The notes beneath the pieces are model-generated. The model did not search any database and had not been told where the DNA came from. It saw only the letters and a program-made list of their open reading frames with translations. Of a stretch of 64,000 nucleotides of DNA, positions 34,549 to 46,060 are shown one piece after another (the stretch's first letter is position 1; every line of letters begins with the position of its first letter). The translations under genes were made by a program, and so were the position numbers. The DNA is from Sesamum alatum (taxonomy: Eukaryota; Streptophyta; Magnoliopsida; Lamiales; Pedaliaceae). The stretch covers positions 3,162,001 to 3,226,000 of the forward strand of contig JACGWO010000010.1 of NCBI GenBank assembly GCA_034509735.1. Direction: 5' to 3'.

Positions 34549-34720
34549 TTAGTTCGAACTCAAATTCGATCAAATTTGAACTAATATATGAAAAGTATAA
34601 TATACTTGTCCTATGATTGATGCACAAATCAGGAAAAGAGACGAAATCACATAGCAAGTGTATCACATTTGCTCTATGATTGATTTGGTTCAACTAAACC
34701 TGATCTGAGCAAGAATTTTT
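34549..34720. mobile_element. Palindromic MITE, same family as in ABA4 intron 2
   Basis: The left arm (TTCGAACTCAAATTCGATC) and right arm (ACTAAACCTGATCTGAGCAA) are inverted, with 'aaaagtataatatacttgtc' and 'atagcaagtgtatcac' blocks inside. It lies 200 bases upstream of the RBCS copy 1 promoter. Confidence 0.6.
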
Positions 34721-34749
34721 TGTATTTTATCATTAAATATATTTCGTCC

Positions 34750-34850
34750 CTCACCAACTGTCTCGAGTGGTGAGGTTGAGGTCTTACGACCAAAAGATTG
34801 TGACTTCAAATCCTACGGATGTAGGTATTTAGTCTACTTTTAATAGTCGT
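34750..34850 (+). mobile_element. SINE-like tRNA head
   Basis: CTCGAGTGGTGAGGTTGAGG resembles the box A region and GACTTCAAATCCTACGG resembles box B. This is the same layout as the copies at 3227 and 3520. Confidence 0.4.
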
Positions 34851-35183
34851 GTATATGCTGTTTGTTTATAAATATTGATGTATTGAGAACTGAATGTTGT
34901 AATAATAGTATGTTTGTTGGTTTAAAATTATAGGTGTATTTTTTTAAAAAATATCTCATCTCTCGTACACAGCCTTCTATGGTTCTTGTTGCATATTGCT
35001 TAAACTGGCTTGATAATTGGTCAATGGAAAATGCAAGGATAAGGTGTCTATGGTCTAGCATATGTTGTGACAAAGATTAATGCAGTTTTTGGTTTAATTT
35101 TGGGCAACAATTCCGGAATATAAGAATGATGGAGATGAAGCGATGAAATTTTGGAAATAAATGAAAACAATTCGTAATTAGAT

Positions 35184-35924
35184 GGATAAATAGTATAATT
35201 GATCCCTTAAATTTGTAATTAGAATCAATTTAGTTACTTAAGTTCATTTCTTGACCTTAGTATCCTTAAATTTTTATTTTTGTCTCAGTTTGGTCATTTT
35301 GACAAATTCTCAGTGAAAATGTAGTCAGATTTTGACTTTTTTGAAGGGTAAAACGGTCAAATTAAGTTTAATTTCATCACTTTAGTCTCTTAAATTTATA
35401 AAATTATCAAATTAATCTATTATATTTTTTAGGTGGAAAAATAATTTTTTTATATTTTTGTATGTTGATGCAAAGTATAATTCCGGATTATATAAGTTTT
35501 ATAAAATTTAGTAATAACTTTTGATCTTTTTGTAACTTTGAAAATGAAAAACAAAAAAGACTTTTATTTTAAATTGAGCTTATTTCTTATTATGTTCATA
35601 AGAGCTAAAAATTTTCATTATTCACAATAAGATTTACATTATATTCAACATACAAAAATTTTAAAAAGTTATTTTTTCACCTTAATAAAAGGATTAATTT
35701 GATAATTTCACAAATTTAAGGGACTTAAGTGAGAAAATCAAACTTAAACTGATCATTTTATCCTTCAAAAAGTCAAAACCCGCAATATTTTTTCCAAAAA
35801 ATTGTCAGAGGTACCAAACTGAGATAAAACTAAAGTTTAAAGATACTAAGATCAAGAAATAAATATAAAGAGCTAAAATAATTCTAATTATTGCAAACTT
35901 AAGGAATCAATTATGCCATTTACC
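35184..35924. mobile_element. Fold-back element with arms of about 180 bases
   Basis: The left arm starts GGATAAATAGTATAATTGAT and the right arm ends with its inverse (ATCAATTATGCCATTTACC). The arms also share 'cagtttggtcattttgaca', 'agtcaaaa' and the inverse 'ggtaccaaactgaga'. There is no ORF. Flanking duplications are weak (TAATTAGAT versus TAATTTAAA). Confidence 0.65.
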
Positions 35925-36029
35925 TAATTTAAATTTAGGTAGATGAAACACTCTTAGTTTTTAGAGTACTAATAGTAGAGTTCAACAAGCAGTTTGATGG
36001 AGTTCTAATTTAGGTCAAACAGGTCTAAA

Positions 36030-36836
36030 TGGAGGGTGTTTGGTTAAATTTATCTAAGACATCTTATAAGTTCATACATTTATAATATATTTTTAAAACT
36101 TATATAATATTAGCACTTGCAATTAATATAATAAAAAATCAAAAAAGTTTTTAGAATTTAAAAATAAATTAGGAACTTCTTACTTTTCTTATAATTTTTC
36201 CCCTAAAAAATTTACTAAACACTTTTTTTCATTTTATAAACTTTCAAACATCTTATAAACTAGGGATAATTACATTTACACTCCCTGACTTATGGACTAT
36301 TTACACAACCACCTTGCCTTTTGCATAATTACAGAAACTACCTTTGACAACTAAAAATCAGAGATAGTTTGTGTAATGATGTTAATATTTTTTTTTTTGG
36401 GGGGGGGGGGGCGTATGTGTAATTTTCTAAAAGTATGGGGGTGATTTGTGTAAATAAAGTTAATATTTTATGATGGGTGTATGTGTTATTACCCAAAGAC
36501 AAGAGTGGTTTGTGTAAACAAACCATAATTAAGGGGTGTAAATATAATTATCCTATAAACTATTATAAAGAGCCTATAAGCTCATACAAACACTCTCTTA
36601 TCTGCTCCATTGAATGTCTAATCCCATATTATAGGAATGAGCATTCTTAAGAGAATAGGTATTTAATCCTAATCTATATGCATTTGTAATGAGTTTAGGA
36701 ATGATCACTCCATTCTTAGCCTGTTTTCACATGCCGATCATGTCCTAAAAGATTCGTCGATAGCTATTGATGACTGATGACTATTTTTTATTCTTGATAA
36801 AAGTTGATGACCATATTATCGTATCAAAATATTAAT
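36030..36836. repeat. Spacer module A1 of the RBCS array
   Basis: Begins GTGTTTGGTTAAATTTATC and runs through 'cttatataatattagcacttgcaatt', a MITE at 36263, 'cctataagctcat', and 'ttgataaaagttgatgacc'. The same order recurs at 37500-38270 (A2) and 40268-41050 (A3). The GTGTTTGGTTAAA start resembles hAT-type TIRs, so the module may be a worn hAT element carrying a MITE. Confidence 0.7.
36263..36553. mobile_element. Mutator-type MITE with perfect 9-bp target duplication TATAAACTA
   Basis: The element runs from GGGATAATTACATTTACAC to its inverse ending in ATAATTATCC. TATAAACTA stands on both sides (36254-36262, 36554-36562). It contains a T-run/G-run near 36390-36411. The same insertion is present in modules A2 (37689-37982) and A3 (40495-40752), so it predates duplication of the module. 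Confidence 0.85.
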
Positions 36837-37276
36837 GATAAATTACTACCTTCCTTGAGGTTTGACATAATTACAAATACCTCCTCGTTGTTTGAGAAAT
36901 TATTAATACCCCTTTATGTTTGTAACCGTCTAACAAACAACCAATTTCTATCCATTTTTATGGGTAAACTGACCAAAATGCCCTTATGCACTGAATTATT
37001 TTTTTATTTAATTCTTAAAATTTTTTGGACTACAATGCGTAGGGAGATGTTTCTTGAGTTTTTTACACAGAGGAAGAATAATGCAATTTTTCTCGGGTGA
37101 TTTTTCTTTAATTTTAATAAAAATTTTAAGGGCAAAATGGTCAATTTCAGACTTTTGGTTAAAAATTACAAACCTCGGGGGGGGGGGGGGGGGGAGGGGG
37201 TATTTGTAATTTTTCAAACAACGAGGGGGTACTTGTAATTATGCCAAACCTCAGGGGAGGTATATGTAATTTATCC
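36837..37276. mobile_element. MITE, GGGTAAATTACAA family, inserted at AATATTAAT
   Basis: The inverted ends are GATAAATTACTACCTTCC and the inverse of GGTATATGTAATTTATCC. AATATTAAT occurs on both sides. The paralogous module at about 41040 reads AAAATATTAATCAATAAC with no insertion, giving the empty site. The right half has a G-run at about 37177-37200. Confidence 0.8.
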
Positions 37277-37317
37277 AAATATTAATCAATAACTATCTCT
37301 CGTCTTTTTACATAGAG

Positions 37318-37500
37318 AATCAATAATATAATTTGTCTCGACTGATTTTTCTACAATTTAAAAAAAATCAAGGGTAAAATGGACCATTTCATGCCCTTGG
37401 TTAGAAATTACAAACCTCAGATAGGTATTTGTAATTTTTAAAACAACGAGGAGGTATTTGTAATTATGTTAAAACTCAGAGGAGGTTATTGTAATTCACC
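37318..37500. mobile_element. Right half of a second GGGTAAATTACAA-family MITE
   Basis: From about 37345 it repeats the right arm of the preceding element (AATTACAAACCTCAG, then 'aacaacgaggaggtatttgtaattatg'), ending near TTGTAATTCACC. No left arm is seen, so it is truncated. Confidence 0.6.
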
Positions 37501-38270
37501 TATATTTTTAGAACTTATATGATATTAGCACTTGCAATTTTGCAATTAATATAATAAAAAATGGAAGAAGTTTTTACAATTGAAAAATAAGTTAGGAACT
37601 TCTTACTTTTTTTTATAGTTTTTTCTCTAAAAGATTTACTAAACACTTTTTTCATCTTATAAATTCTCAAACATCTTATAAATTAAAGATAATTACATTT
37701 ACACTCTTTAACTTATGGACTATTTACACAACCACCCTGCCTTTTATATAATTAAAGAAACCACGTCTGACAACTAAAAAACAGCAGTAATTTATGCACT
37801 GATGTTAACATTTCTTTTTTTTTTTTTGGGGGGGGGGGTGGGGAGTATGTGTATTTTCCAAAAATAGGGGTGAATTATATAAATAATGTTAACATTTTTG
37901 ATGGGTGTATGTGTAATTACCTAAATGATAAGAGTAATTTGTGTAAACAAACCATAAATTAAGGGTATAAATATAATTATCCTATAACTATTATAAAGAG
38001 CCTATAAGCTCATCCAAACACCTCTTATTCGCTCCATTGAATGTGTAACCCCATACTCATAGGAATGAACATTCCTAAGGGAATATGTATTCATAATCCT
38101 AATTTATATGTATTTTGGAATGAGTTTAGAAATGCTCATTCCATTCCTTGTCTACGTATCATTCATGCCTTAAAAGATTCTTTGATAGCTTATAGATGAT
38201 TGGCAACTATTTTTTTTTTCTTGATAAAAGTTGATGACCAATTATCATATCAAACTATTGACATAACTAT
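37500..38270. repeat. Spacer module A2 of the RBCS array, including a MITE at 37689-37982
   Basis: Colinear with module A1, including the TTAGCACTTGCAATT block, the TAATTACATTTACAC-family MITE and the TTGATAAAAGTTGATGACC end. Many single differences show that the duplication is not recent. Confidence 0.7.
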
Positions 38271-38389
38271 CTCCCGTCTTAATTAAATTACACTAAAGAA
38301 AAAATAATTAACAAACTCTGATTAAATGAAATAAGTACCACGCACATTTTTTTAAACTTGAACTCATAACCTACTAAATATTTATAGGA

Positions 38390-38830
38390 TTAACTGTATT
38401 TTTTGTCTCGACTTAAATTATTTGGTGTTTTCGCCCGTTAAGTTTTTAGGGTTGATTTTGGTGCTACATCTTTTTCGATTCTAGTCCTTGTTTGTTGGAG
38501 TTCAATTCACCGGCGAGAAGGGTGAACTCTGACAAAAAGGACTAAAATTGCGAAAAATAAAAAAAAATGCAGGACCAAAATGCTACCTTAAAAAGTTAAA
38601 GAACAAAAATACTGTCAGTAATCGATCAATAGGAACAAAAACCCCCAATTTTTAAAATACCACGTGAGAGACACATGCATTTTTCCGACGAGAAGGGTGA
38701 TCTCTGGCAAAAAAAAGAACTAAATCATAAAAATAAAAAATATGCATAACCAAAATGCTATCCTAAAAAATTAAAGGATGAAAATGCCAAATAACCTAAA
38801 TTACAGGACATAATTGCCCTTGTTGCAATC
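38390..38830. mobile_element. MITE copy with 'gtgctacatctttttcg' core
   Basis: Starts at about GGATTAACTGTATTTTTTG and ends near the inverse 'caaataacctaaattacagg'. Inverted 'agttcaattcaccggcgaga/agggtgaactctgac' blocks lie in the middle. A better preserved copy is at 41190-41625. A paralogous spacer at about 53880 reads AAATATTCATAAAACC with no insert. Confidence 0.6.
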
Positions 38831-39112
38831 CCTCTCTTAATATGGTTACGCCTGCCTGCATTATAACATGATTTGATTCACTTAATTCATAATATCGCAC
38901 CACTCACATTAAATTACATAAATATTTTCTTTACTAATATCAAACACGACCATCAAAATTTTCCACAAAGAAAAATATATATTTTATTTCAATATCTGAT
39001 ACATTTGTTTTGAAAAATAAATACACAATCAACAAAAAATAAAGGAAAGAAAACAATTAAAAAAACAAGATACGACATGACACCCTCATGAAGTTAGTCC
39101 AAATTGATAAAT

Positions 39113-39931
39113 TTAGTAACCCGGTGGCTTGTAGGCAATGAAACTGATGCACTGAACTTGGCGCACATTGTCGAATCCAATGATCCTAATTGAAGCCGTC
39201 GGGGTGTGCCTTGATGCCTCATTAAGCTCACTCAACACTTTGGGATGAGTCGGTGCACCCGTACATGGGCAACTTCCACATTGTCCAGTATCTTCCGTCG
39301 TAGTACCCCTGGTGACCTGTGGTGTTCACGGTAGACGAATCCGTGCTGCATATATACAAAAATACTAAATATAAATAAATCATTAAATTACTAAAATTAT
39401 ACGTATATATATGTATAATGTGATTAATGTTAATGATATTAAGAGAACCTCAAGCTCGAACTCAATGCAGGGAATCCATTTTGGAGCGGATAAGGTAGTC
39501 AATCTCCTAGCCAATTTGCTCTGTGGTTAGGTTCAGGAAGGTAGGAAAGAGTCTCAAACTTCTTCAATCCTTGTGTGGGCCACACCTGTATTTTTGCAAA
39601 TCTTTTTTACAAATCAAAATGTAATACATTTATCACGTAATAATGTACAATTCAAAGAGAGTAACCACAAACGTACCACACTAATCGATTTGCTAAGTTC
39701 GAGCACACCTGATTTAGGTAAGAATTTCCCATAAATTCAAATATTTACGTTTACCTTCATGCACTGCACTCTTCCCCCGTTGCTGGCAAGAGAAGTAACG
39801 TCGTTGGTCTTCCTGGTGACGGGAAAAGCGGAAGCCGACTTGAGGCCAGTGAACGGTGCGACCATGCTAGCCTGGGCGGGGCTGGCACGGGCGGCGACCG
39901 CGGCGGTTGAGGAAATTACAGAGGATGCCAT
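39113..39931 (-). pseudogene. RBCS: Rubisco small subunit, array copy 2 (frame-broken by eight single-base indels)
   Basis: The exons align at 39931-39755, 39585-39449 and 39345-39113. Exon 1 is intact (59 residues of transit peptide and start of mature protein). Compared with copy 1, exon 2 has three extra T and one missing T (net +2). Exon 3 has an extra C, two extra T and one missing A (net +2). All are single-base changes, mostly in short homopolymers, while the surrounding coding sequence is otherwise conserved. Splice sites, G-box (40110-40117) and TATA box (40014-40019) remain. Either this is a young pseudogene or the assembly carries uncorrected long-read errors here. Intron 2 differs clearly from copies 1, 3 and 4. 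Confidence 0.85.
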
Positions 39932-40013
39932 TTGCTATAAATTTCTTGTAACTTTGCTACTGCGCAGCTCTCTTCACTGGCCTTGAGGACTATTCAAACA
40001 TCCCCCATTGCCC

Positions 40014-40117
40014 TTTATAGAGGATTGCAACTAAAACTGAAATGGGCTATTGTGGTTCTGATGAAGCCATACCAACCCTATTCATGATCAGGCAACACGT
40101 GAGAGAGTGCCACGTGG
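40014..40117 (-). promoter_or_regulatory. Promoter of RBCS copy 2
   Basis: G-box CCACGTGG at 40110-40117, a second CACGTG core near 40096, and TATA box (TATAAA on the minus strand, 40014-40019). Conserved although the coding part is broken. Confidence 0.65.
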
Positions 40118-40267
40118 GCGGCAGATATAAGTCGAACAGGTCTCAAAAATTGGGTTGAAATTTTGCCTTAAATCACTAAAATTTCGATTTACGTAGATGA
40201 AACAATCCTAGAGTATAACCCTCTCGTTCTGCATCAAAAAGATGAAATTTCCTGACTTAGACCAATG

Positions 40268-41050
40268 TTTGGTTAAAATTTATTTAAAAAAATTATAATT
40301 TCATACATTTTATAATATATTTTTTAGAACTTATATGATATTAGCACTTGCAATTTGCAATTAATATAATAAAAAATCAAAAAGTTTTTAGAACTTAAAA
40401 ATAAGTTAGGAACTTCTTACTTATAATTTTTTCTCTAAAAGATTTACTGAACACTTTTTTTCATCTTATAAACTTTCTAACATCTTATAACCTAGAGATA
40501 ATTACATTTACACTCCCTGACTTATGGACTATTTACAACCACCTTGTTTTGCATAATACAGAAAGCATATCTGACAACTAAAAGCAAGGGTACTTTGTGT
40601 AATAATGTTACCATTTTTGGAGGCTATGTGTAATTTCTAAAAAGTAGGGGGTGGTTTGTATAAATAATGTTAATATTTTCTGATGGGTGTATGTATAATT
40701 ACCCCAAAGACAAGGCTGATTTGTGTAAACAAGCCATAGTTAGGAGGTGTAAATGTAAGTATCCTTATACACTATTATAAGAAGCCTATAAGCTCATCCA
40801 AAACCCTCTTATCCGCTCCATCGAATGTCTAGTCCCATACTTATGGGAATGAGCATTCCTAAGAGAATGGGTATCCCTAATCCTAATCTATATGCATTTT
40901 GGAATGGGTTTAGGAATGATCATTCCATTCCTAGCCTGTTTCTACATCCCAGTCATGCCCTAAAAGACTCGTCGATAGCTATTGATGATTGACGACTATT
41001 TTTTTCCTTGATAAAAGTTGATGACCATAGTATCGTATCAAAATATTAAT
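40268..41050. repeat. Spacer module A3 of the RBCS array, including a MITE at 40495-40752
   Basis: Third copy of the module seen at 36030 and 37500. Its MITE is flanked by TATAACCTA and TATACACTA, worn forms of the TATAAACTA duplication. Its right end (ATATTAATCAATAACTATC) is the empty site for the MITE at 36837. Confidence 0.7.
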
Positions 41051-41189
41051 CAATAACTATCTCCCGTCTTAATTAAATTACAATAAATAATGAACAAATA
41101 AATTAACAAACTCTGATAATATGAAATAAGTACCACGCAAATTTTGTAAAACTTGAATTCATAACCTACTAAATTTTTGTAGGACTAAA

Positions 41190-41625
41190 TGTATTTTTGT
41201 TTCGTAACTTAAGTTATTTTGCATTTTCATTCTTTAAATTTTTTAGGGTTATATTTGGTGCTACATCTTTTTAATTTTTGCGATTTCAGTCCTTTTTGTT
41301 CGCCGGAGTTCACCTCCACCACCGAGAAGGATGAACTCCGACAAAAAAAAAGACTAAAATTGTGAAAATTAAAAAGATGCGGGACCAAAATACTACCTTA
41401 CAAAGTTAAGGACAAACACGCTTCAGAAATGGGCCAATAAAACAAAAACTTCAGTTTTAAAATATCACGTGAGAGACACATGCATTTTTCCGACGAGAAT
41501 AGTGAACACTGGCAAAAACGAACAAAAATCACAAAAATTTAAAATATGCAGAACCAAAAGACTATCCTAAAAAATTAAAGGATAAAATGTCAAATAACCT
41601 AAATTACGGACAAAAGTATATTTAA
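41190..41625. mobile_element. MITE with 'gtgctacatcttttt' core
   Basis: The left end GGACTAAATGTATTTTTGTT is mirrored by a right end that reads inversely as GGATTAAATATACTTTTGTC. The middle contains inverted 'agttcacctccaccaccgag/gatgaactccg' segments. It is related to the copy at 38390-38830. Confidence 0.7.
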
Positions 41626-41884
41626 TCCAATATTTATGAAACCTCAACATTAACTGCTAGTTAAAAACGCCATCAGTAGTTGATGCTAGCTATGTGGGGA
41701 AGTTAATCCAGTTGGCAACGTCGTTATATTCATTTCTGTTTACAAATTAAAATATGAATACTCACATATTAATAGTTAAGTGGATTTAGGGGACAACTAA
41801 ATGATTTGGGTACAAAACTTGTAAGAGATTTCGTGTTCGAATTTTGAGTGTGTCCGTGTATTTGATACGTGAGTAAAAATGGGA

Positions 41885-42056
41885 AATATTTTGGTCGGAT
41901 TAGGTTTGGTCAAATTAAACCAATCACAGAGCAAGTATGATACACTTCCTATGTGATTGGTCACTTTTCTTGAACTGTACAATCATACGACAAGTGTCTT
42001 ATACTTGCCATATAATTGATTCAAATTTGACCGAATCGGATTCGAGTTAGAGTTTC
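41885..42056. mobile_element. Palindromic MITE, same family as in ABA4 intron 2
   Basis: Left arm GGTCGGATTAGGTTTGGTCA and right arm ATTTGACCGAATCGGATTCG, with 'aaaccaatcacagagcaagt' and 'cttgccatataattgattca' between. It lies directly before the CACTA element. Confidence 0.65.
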
Positions 42057-43083
42057 CTGTGAAAATATAATCAAGTAACACTATCAAAAAGGAAAATCTA
42101 AATGCTTTTATATGTTTAACTGCTGAGCTTGTAAAATTTCCTAATCACTACAAAAATATGTGGGAATTGAAACAGTGTAATAGGAATGGTTTTTTTATTT
42201 TTTGGAATGGTAAATAGTTCACTGTATCCTTTTGGACTGCAATTAGGAACGGTTGAGGAACGAGAGGCAATCCGCAGCAATAAGAGGCGATCCTAACAAT
42301 TAGGAACAGTAACGAAGCCACCGTTCCTATTTGAGAACGGTTTTTGGCATATTTTCGGAGTACCGTTCCTAATTACCTTTGTACGTATGAATTTATATTT
42401 TTTGCATTTGGAACACCTTATAAACTTTAGGAACGGTAGCACCGAAATTAAATCAACACAATTAGGAACGGTAGTTAGAAACACATTTTGGAATTACACC
42501 TTATGTTGTGGATACAATTTAGCATGGTATCTGGAATACATGTAGAACGGTAAATTGTATAGATTAGGATCGGTAACTGGAATATATTTTGTTGCGTCAC
42601 TTAGGAACGGTTTTAGCACTCCAACTTTGGAATACCACTTTGGACCGGTTTTTGGTATTTTCTTTAGAACGAAAGAATTAATTTTGGAATATATGTAGGC
42701 ACGGTACGTCCCGTCTTTATGAACGGTTGTCTTATATTTTTGGAACGGTATTTGGCGTTGAAACGCCGTCTAAAGTACCGTTCCTAACAAATGAATTATT
42801 AATTTTTTTTATAGTAATAATTATTATCATTTAAATATAAATTAAATTATTAATAATATTTTGATTTTATAATTAATATTTAAATATGAAAAAATGCATA
42901 ATTTAGAAATAAAAATTATATTAAATACGAATATTATCCTATTTAATTACAAAAAAAAAAAAAAATACATAATCTACTCCTCATCCCCATTGGCCTCGTC
43001 CATCTCGTCAATGTCTGGAAGGGTGGGGTCTCTAGGAGGCCGTGACGGGTCGGCGCCAGAGTGACTGGTCTGCATGGCCTTCA

Positions 43084-44546
43084 TCATGCCATCAGGTCCA
43101 TCATCATCTTCTCGAGGCGGAACCATCCGACCTCCATGTTTGACGAAGGCGCTGGCTCTGGCGGTGGCGGTGGTGATGGCGAGGTAACGGTCTGGCTGAG
43201 ACCCAGGGCCTCAGAACCAAGATCAAATACTCGGCCTTGTTCTTGCCCCCGACGCAAGCCAGCCACATCTGCTGCTCGATCTGCGCTACTGAGCCCTCTG
43301 ATTCGGAAGTAGGATCCCCAGGATTGCACGGGGCCTGAGACTGATGATCCTCCATCATCTTCTGGAACATCTCCTGCAAAAATAATTAGAATAAATTAGA
43401 AAATTTTCAAATATTTTAAAAAATAAACTAGAATGTATTAAGTACAACTTACCGCCACCTCCGCTGCCCTCGGCCTGCTTCAGCCGCCGTCAGCTTTCTT
43501 CTGTAATTTGGAGAATAACTCCATCTGCTATCACAGGTCGGCCGAGCTATTCCTCCTGTAAAAAGAAATGGGAAACAGTTATACCATTTTTTAATTTTAA
43601 TAGTAATAAATAATTGAAATAACATTAATATCTTACCAATTTCCGCTTGTGCATACCGACGGAGCAGATCCCCGCGGTACACAGTAGCGGATGCGGCTGG
43701 ATTGGCGTTCCAGTTCGCCTTGTTCTTCTCGCACTCCGGCTTGAACTTCGGGACTCCCAGTACAGGAGGAGCTGCCGCCACATCTCGTTCGTAGCCATAG
43801 AGTCTGCAGGGACTGTCTGGCGAGGACGAACTTCTTCTGAGGAACTTTCCCCACCCTAAACATGGAAGATCTTGAACATCGACTCGTCGTCGGCGTCCCA
43901 CCAGTACGTCATCTGTATTACAAATATATATATATATATATAACTTAGATGTTAAAATATTTAAAAAAAAAATTAATTGCCGTTACCTTCAAACTCTCAA
44001 ACCAGAAATGCTGGTGCTCTGGCGGCACCTTGCGCAAACTGCCCTAAGGATGGGGATAGTGTCTCGCACGAGCCGGCGTACATGGCGCTCCGTGGATCTT
44101 CCGATCAAGAACTGAAATTATAAAATAATTAGTATGACATAAAAATATTAATTTAAATTACAAAAGAAATTTTAAAAATGTAAATATACTCGCATCGGCG
44201 AGTGTGATGTACTGGCACGCGGATGGTGGTGGGAGTGGTGGGGCCGGTGGGGGTGGTGGTGGTAGGGCAGCCCATGGACGGGCTAGATCGACCGCCGGTG
44301 CGGTAGTGGATGGTCCGCCACCCTCCTCGACGGGTTGCAGCGGTAGACGCACCGGGCTGCTGATCCGGCGCAGGTGGTGCGGGTGCCTGCTCTGCCGGTG
44401 GTAGTGGTGGCGGTGGTGGTCGGAATACTACTTCCCAGGGGGAAGCACACCGGCCGACGGTATGGCCGGTGAGCTGTGACCGCGGCCATGACCACGGCCG
44501 CGGCCACGTCCACCTCCTCGAGGTGAGAAATCCCGACCAGACATGA
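43084..44546 (-). pseudogene. Transposase_24-type (TNPA-like) gene remnant of the CACTA element
   Basis: The start codon at about 44544 opens MSGRDFSPRGGGRGRGRGHG, the Arg/Gly-rich opening usual for this family, but the frame stops after PPGK. Further fragments are FKPECEKNKANWNANPAAS (about 43750), QEMFQKMMEDHQSQ (about 43370) and GRVFDLGSEALGLSQT (about 43210). They lie in different frames, separated by short introns or indels. Intron-like AT-rich gaps occur at about 43390-43450, 43570-43635, 43910-43985 and 44110-44190. Such proteins bind subterminal repeats in En/Spm. It is not translatable as it stands. Confidence 0.7.
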
Positions 44547-44559
44547 TCTATAATTTTTT

Positions 44560-46060
44560 AAAAAAATATTAGTCGTATGAATTTAAAAAATACATGTGAA
44601 GTATCAATTTATTTGAATAATGATAATTTTTGTAATTTTTTAAAATAATTATGCAAACTAAATCCTAAAATTATATACTAAGTCCCAAAATTAATCTAAT
44701 AAATGGATAATTAATCCCAATTTTGTTATTGCAAATTTTACCACAATATTTACTAAATTCTAAAATTATTTCCTAAAATATATACTAACACACAAAATTG
44801 AGGTTTAATTACACTAAATCATTTCCATTTTTCCTATATATTCTATACTAAAGCCCCAAATTTTGATCCTAAAATTTCACTAAATCCTTCTATTTTTCTA
44901 TATATTTCTAAATTCCAAAATTTGACCCTAAAATTGCATTAAATCCTTGTATTTTTCCTATATATTTATACTAAATAATAATATTTGCTTATATCCTTAC
45001 AGAATATTATAGAAAATTACCCAATTTTTTTAAAATTTTCAGAAAATTAACAAATTTCATATATTATCGAGTAAAATTTGATTTAAATTTTTGTTAAAAT
45101 ACATTAAAATTACATAAAATTCTGAAAATATTTTAAATTTATAGAAAATGACATAAAAAAATTGAAAAATTCATAAAATTATCAGAAAAATCACCAAAAA
45201 TTTAAAATTTATAGAAATTTTCTGAAAATTTTCGAATTTTCATAATTTTGAAAATTTACATTAAGAATTCTGCATTTATATTTAAATTTACAGAAATTTA
45301 CATTAAATTGAAAAGAAAATTTCCGAATTTTCAGATTTTTAAAATATAAAAATTTCCAGTTTTTTTAACAGAAATCACACTAATTAAAATAATTCACACT
45401 AATTGTAGAAAATCACAACTAATTACAATAATTCACACTAATTGACAGAAAAATCACCAAAAATTACAGAAAATTTACACTAATTACAAAAAAATACCAA
45501 AAATAACAGAAAATTCAAACTAATTTCATACAGTAATTAGAACAAATATTTACAGAAATTACATACCATCGACAATTACATACTATTACAAAAATTTACA
45601 GAAAATTTATAGAAATAAATGCAAAATACAGAATGAAATAGTTTAACACAAAAATTAAAAATTCAGATTCTGCATTTTCAAAAAATGCAAAACAGAGAAA
45701 AAAGAGTTTTATAACAACCCTACTTGGTAGTGGTGCTGGGCGAGTGGCTGAGGGCGGCGTCTGAAAACGGTGGTGGCTGAGGGTAGTCATCGAACAGGCG
45801 GCGGCGGCGTTTGAGGGCGGCGTCTGAAACAACGGCGGTGGCTGAGGGTCAATTGAACAGGCGGCGGCGGTGGATGGAGCAAGCGGGGGCGGGGGATCTC
45901 CACGTACGGGCTGCTGATTGGATGCGGCGGCCGGCGACGGTGGATGGAAGCGGCGAGCAAGGTGAATAGAGAGAGAGAGATGCTTGCGAGAGAGAGAGAG
46001 AGAGAGAAGGCTTTTGGGCAAAAGTGACAAAAAATCAGCCAAAGGGCTAATTTATATAAA
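44560..46060 (-). other. AT-rich probable intron and GC-rich leader of the second CACTA gene
   Basis: 44580-45700 is very AT-rich and repetitive (ACACTAATTACAGAAAATT variants). 45730-45960 is GC-rich with repeated GGCGGCGGCG and GCGTCTGAAA segments. A GA run lies at 45967-46008. This arrangement suggests a promoter and leader exon near 46050 with a long intron. The 148-codon Pro/Ser-rich frame here is probably leader, not protein. Confidence 0.45.
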
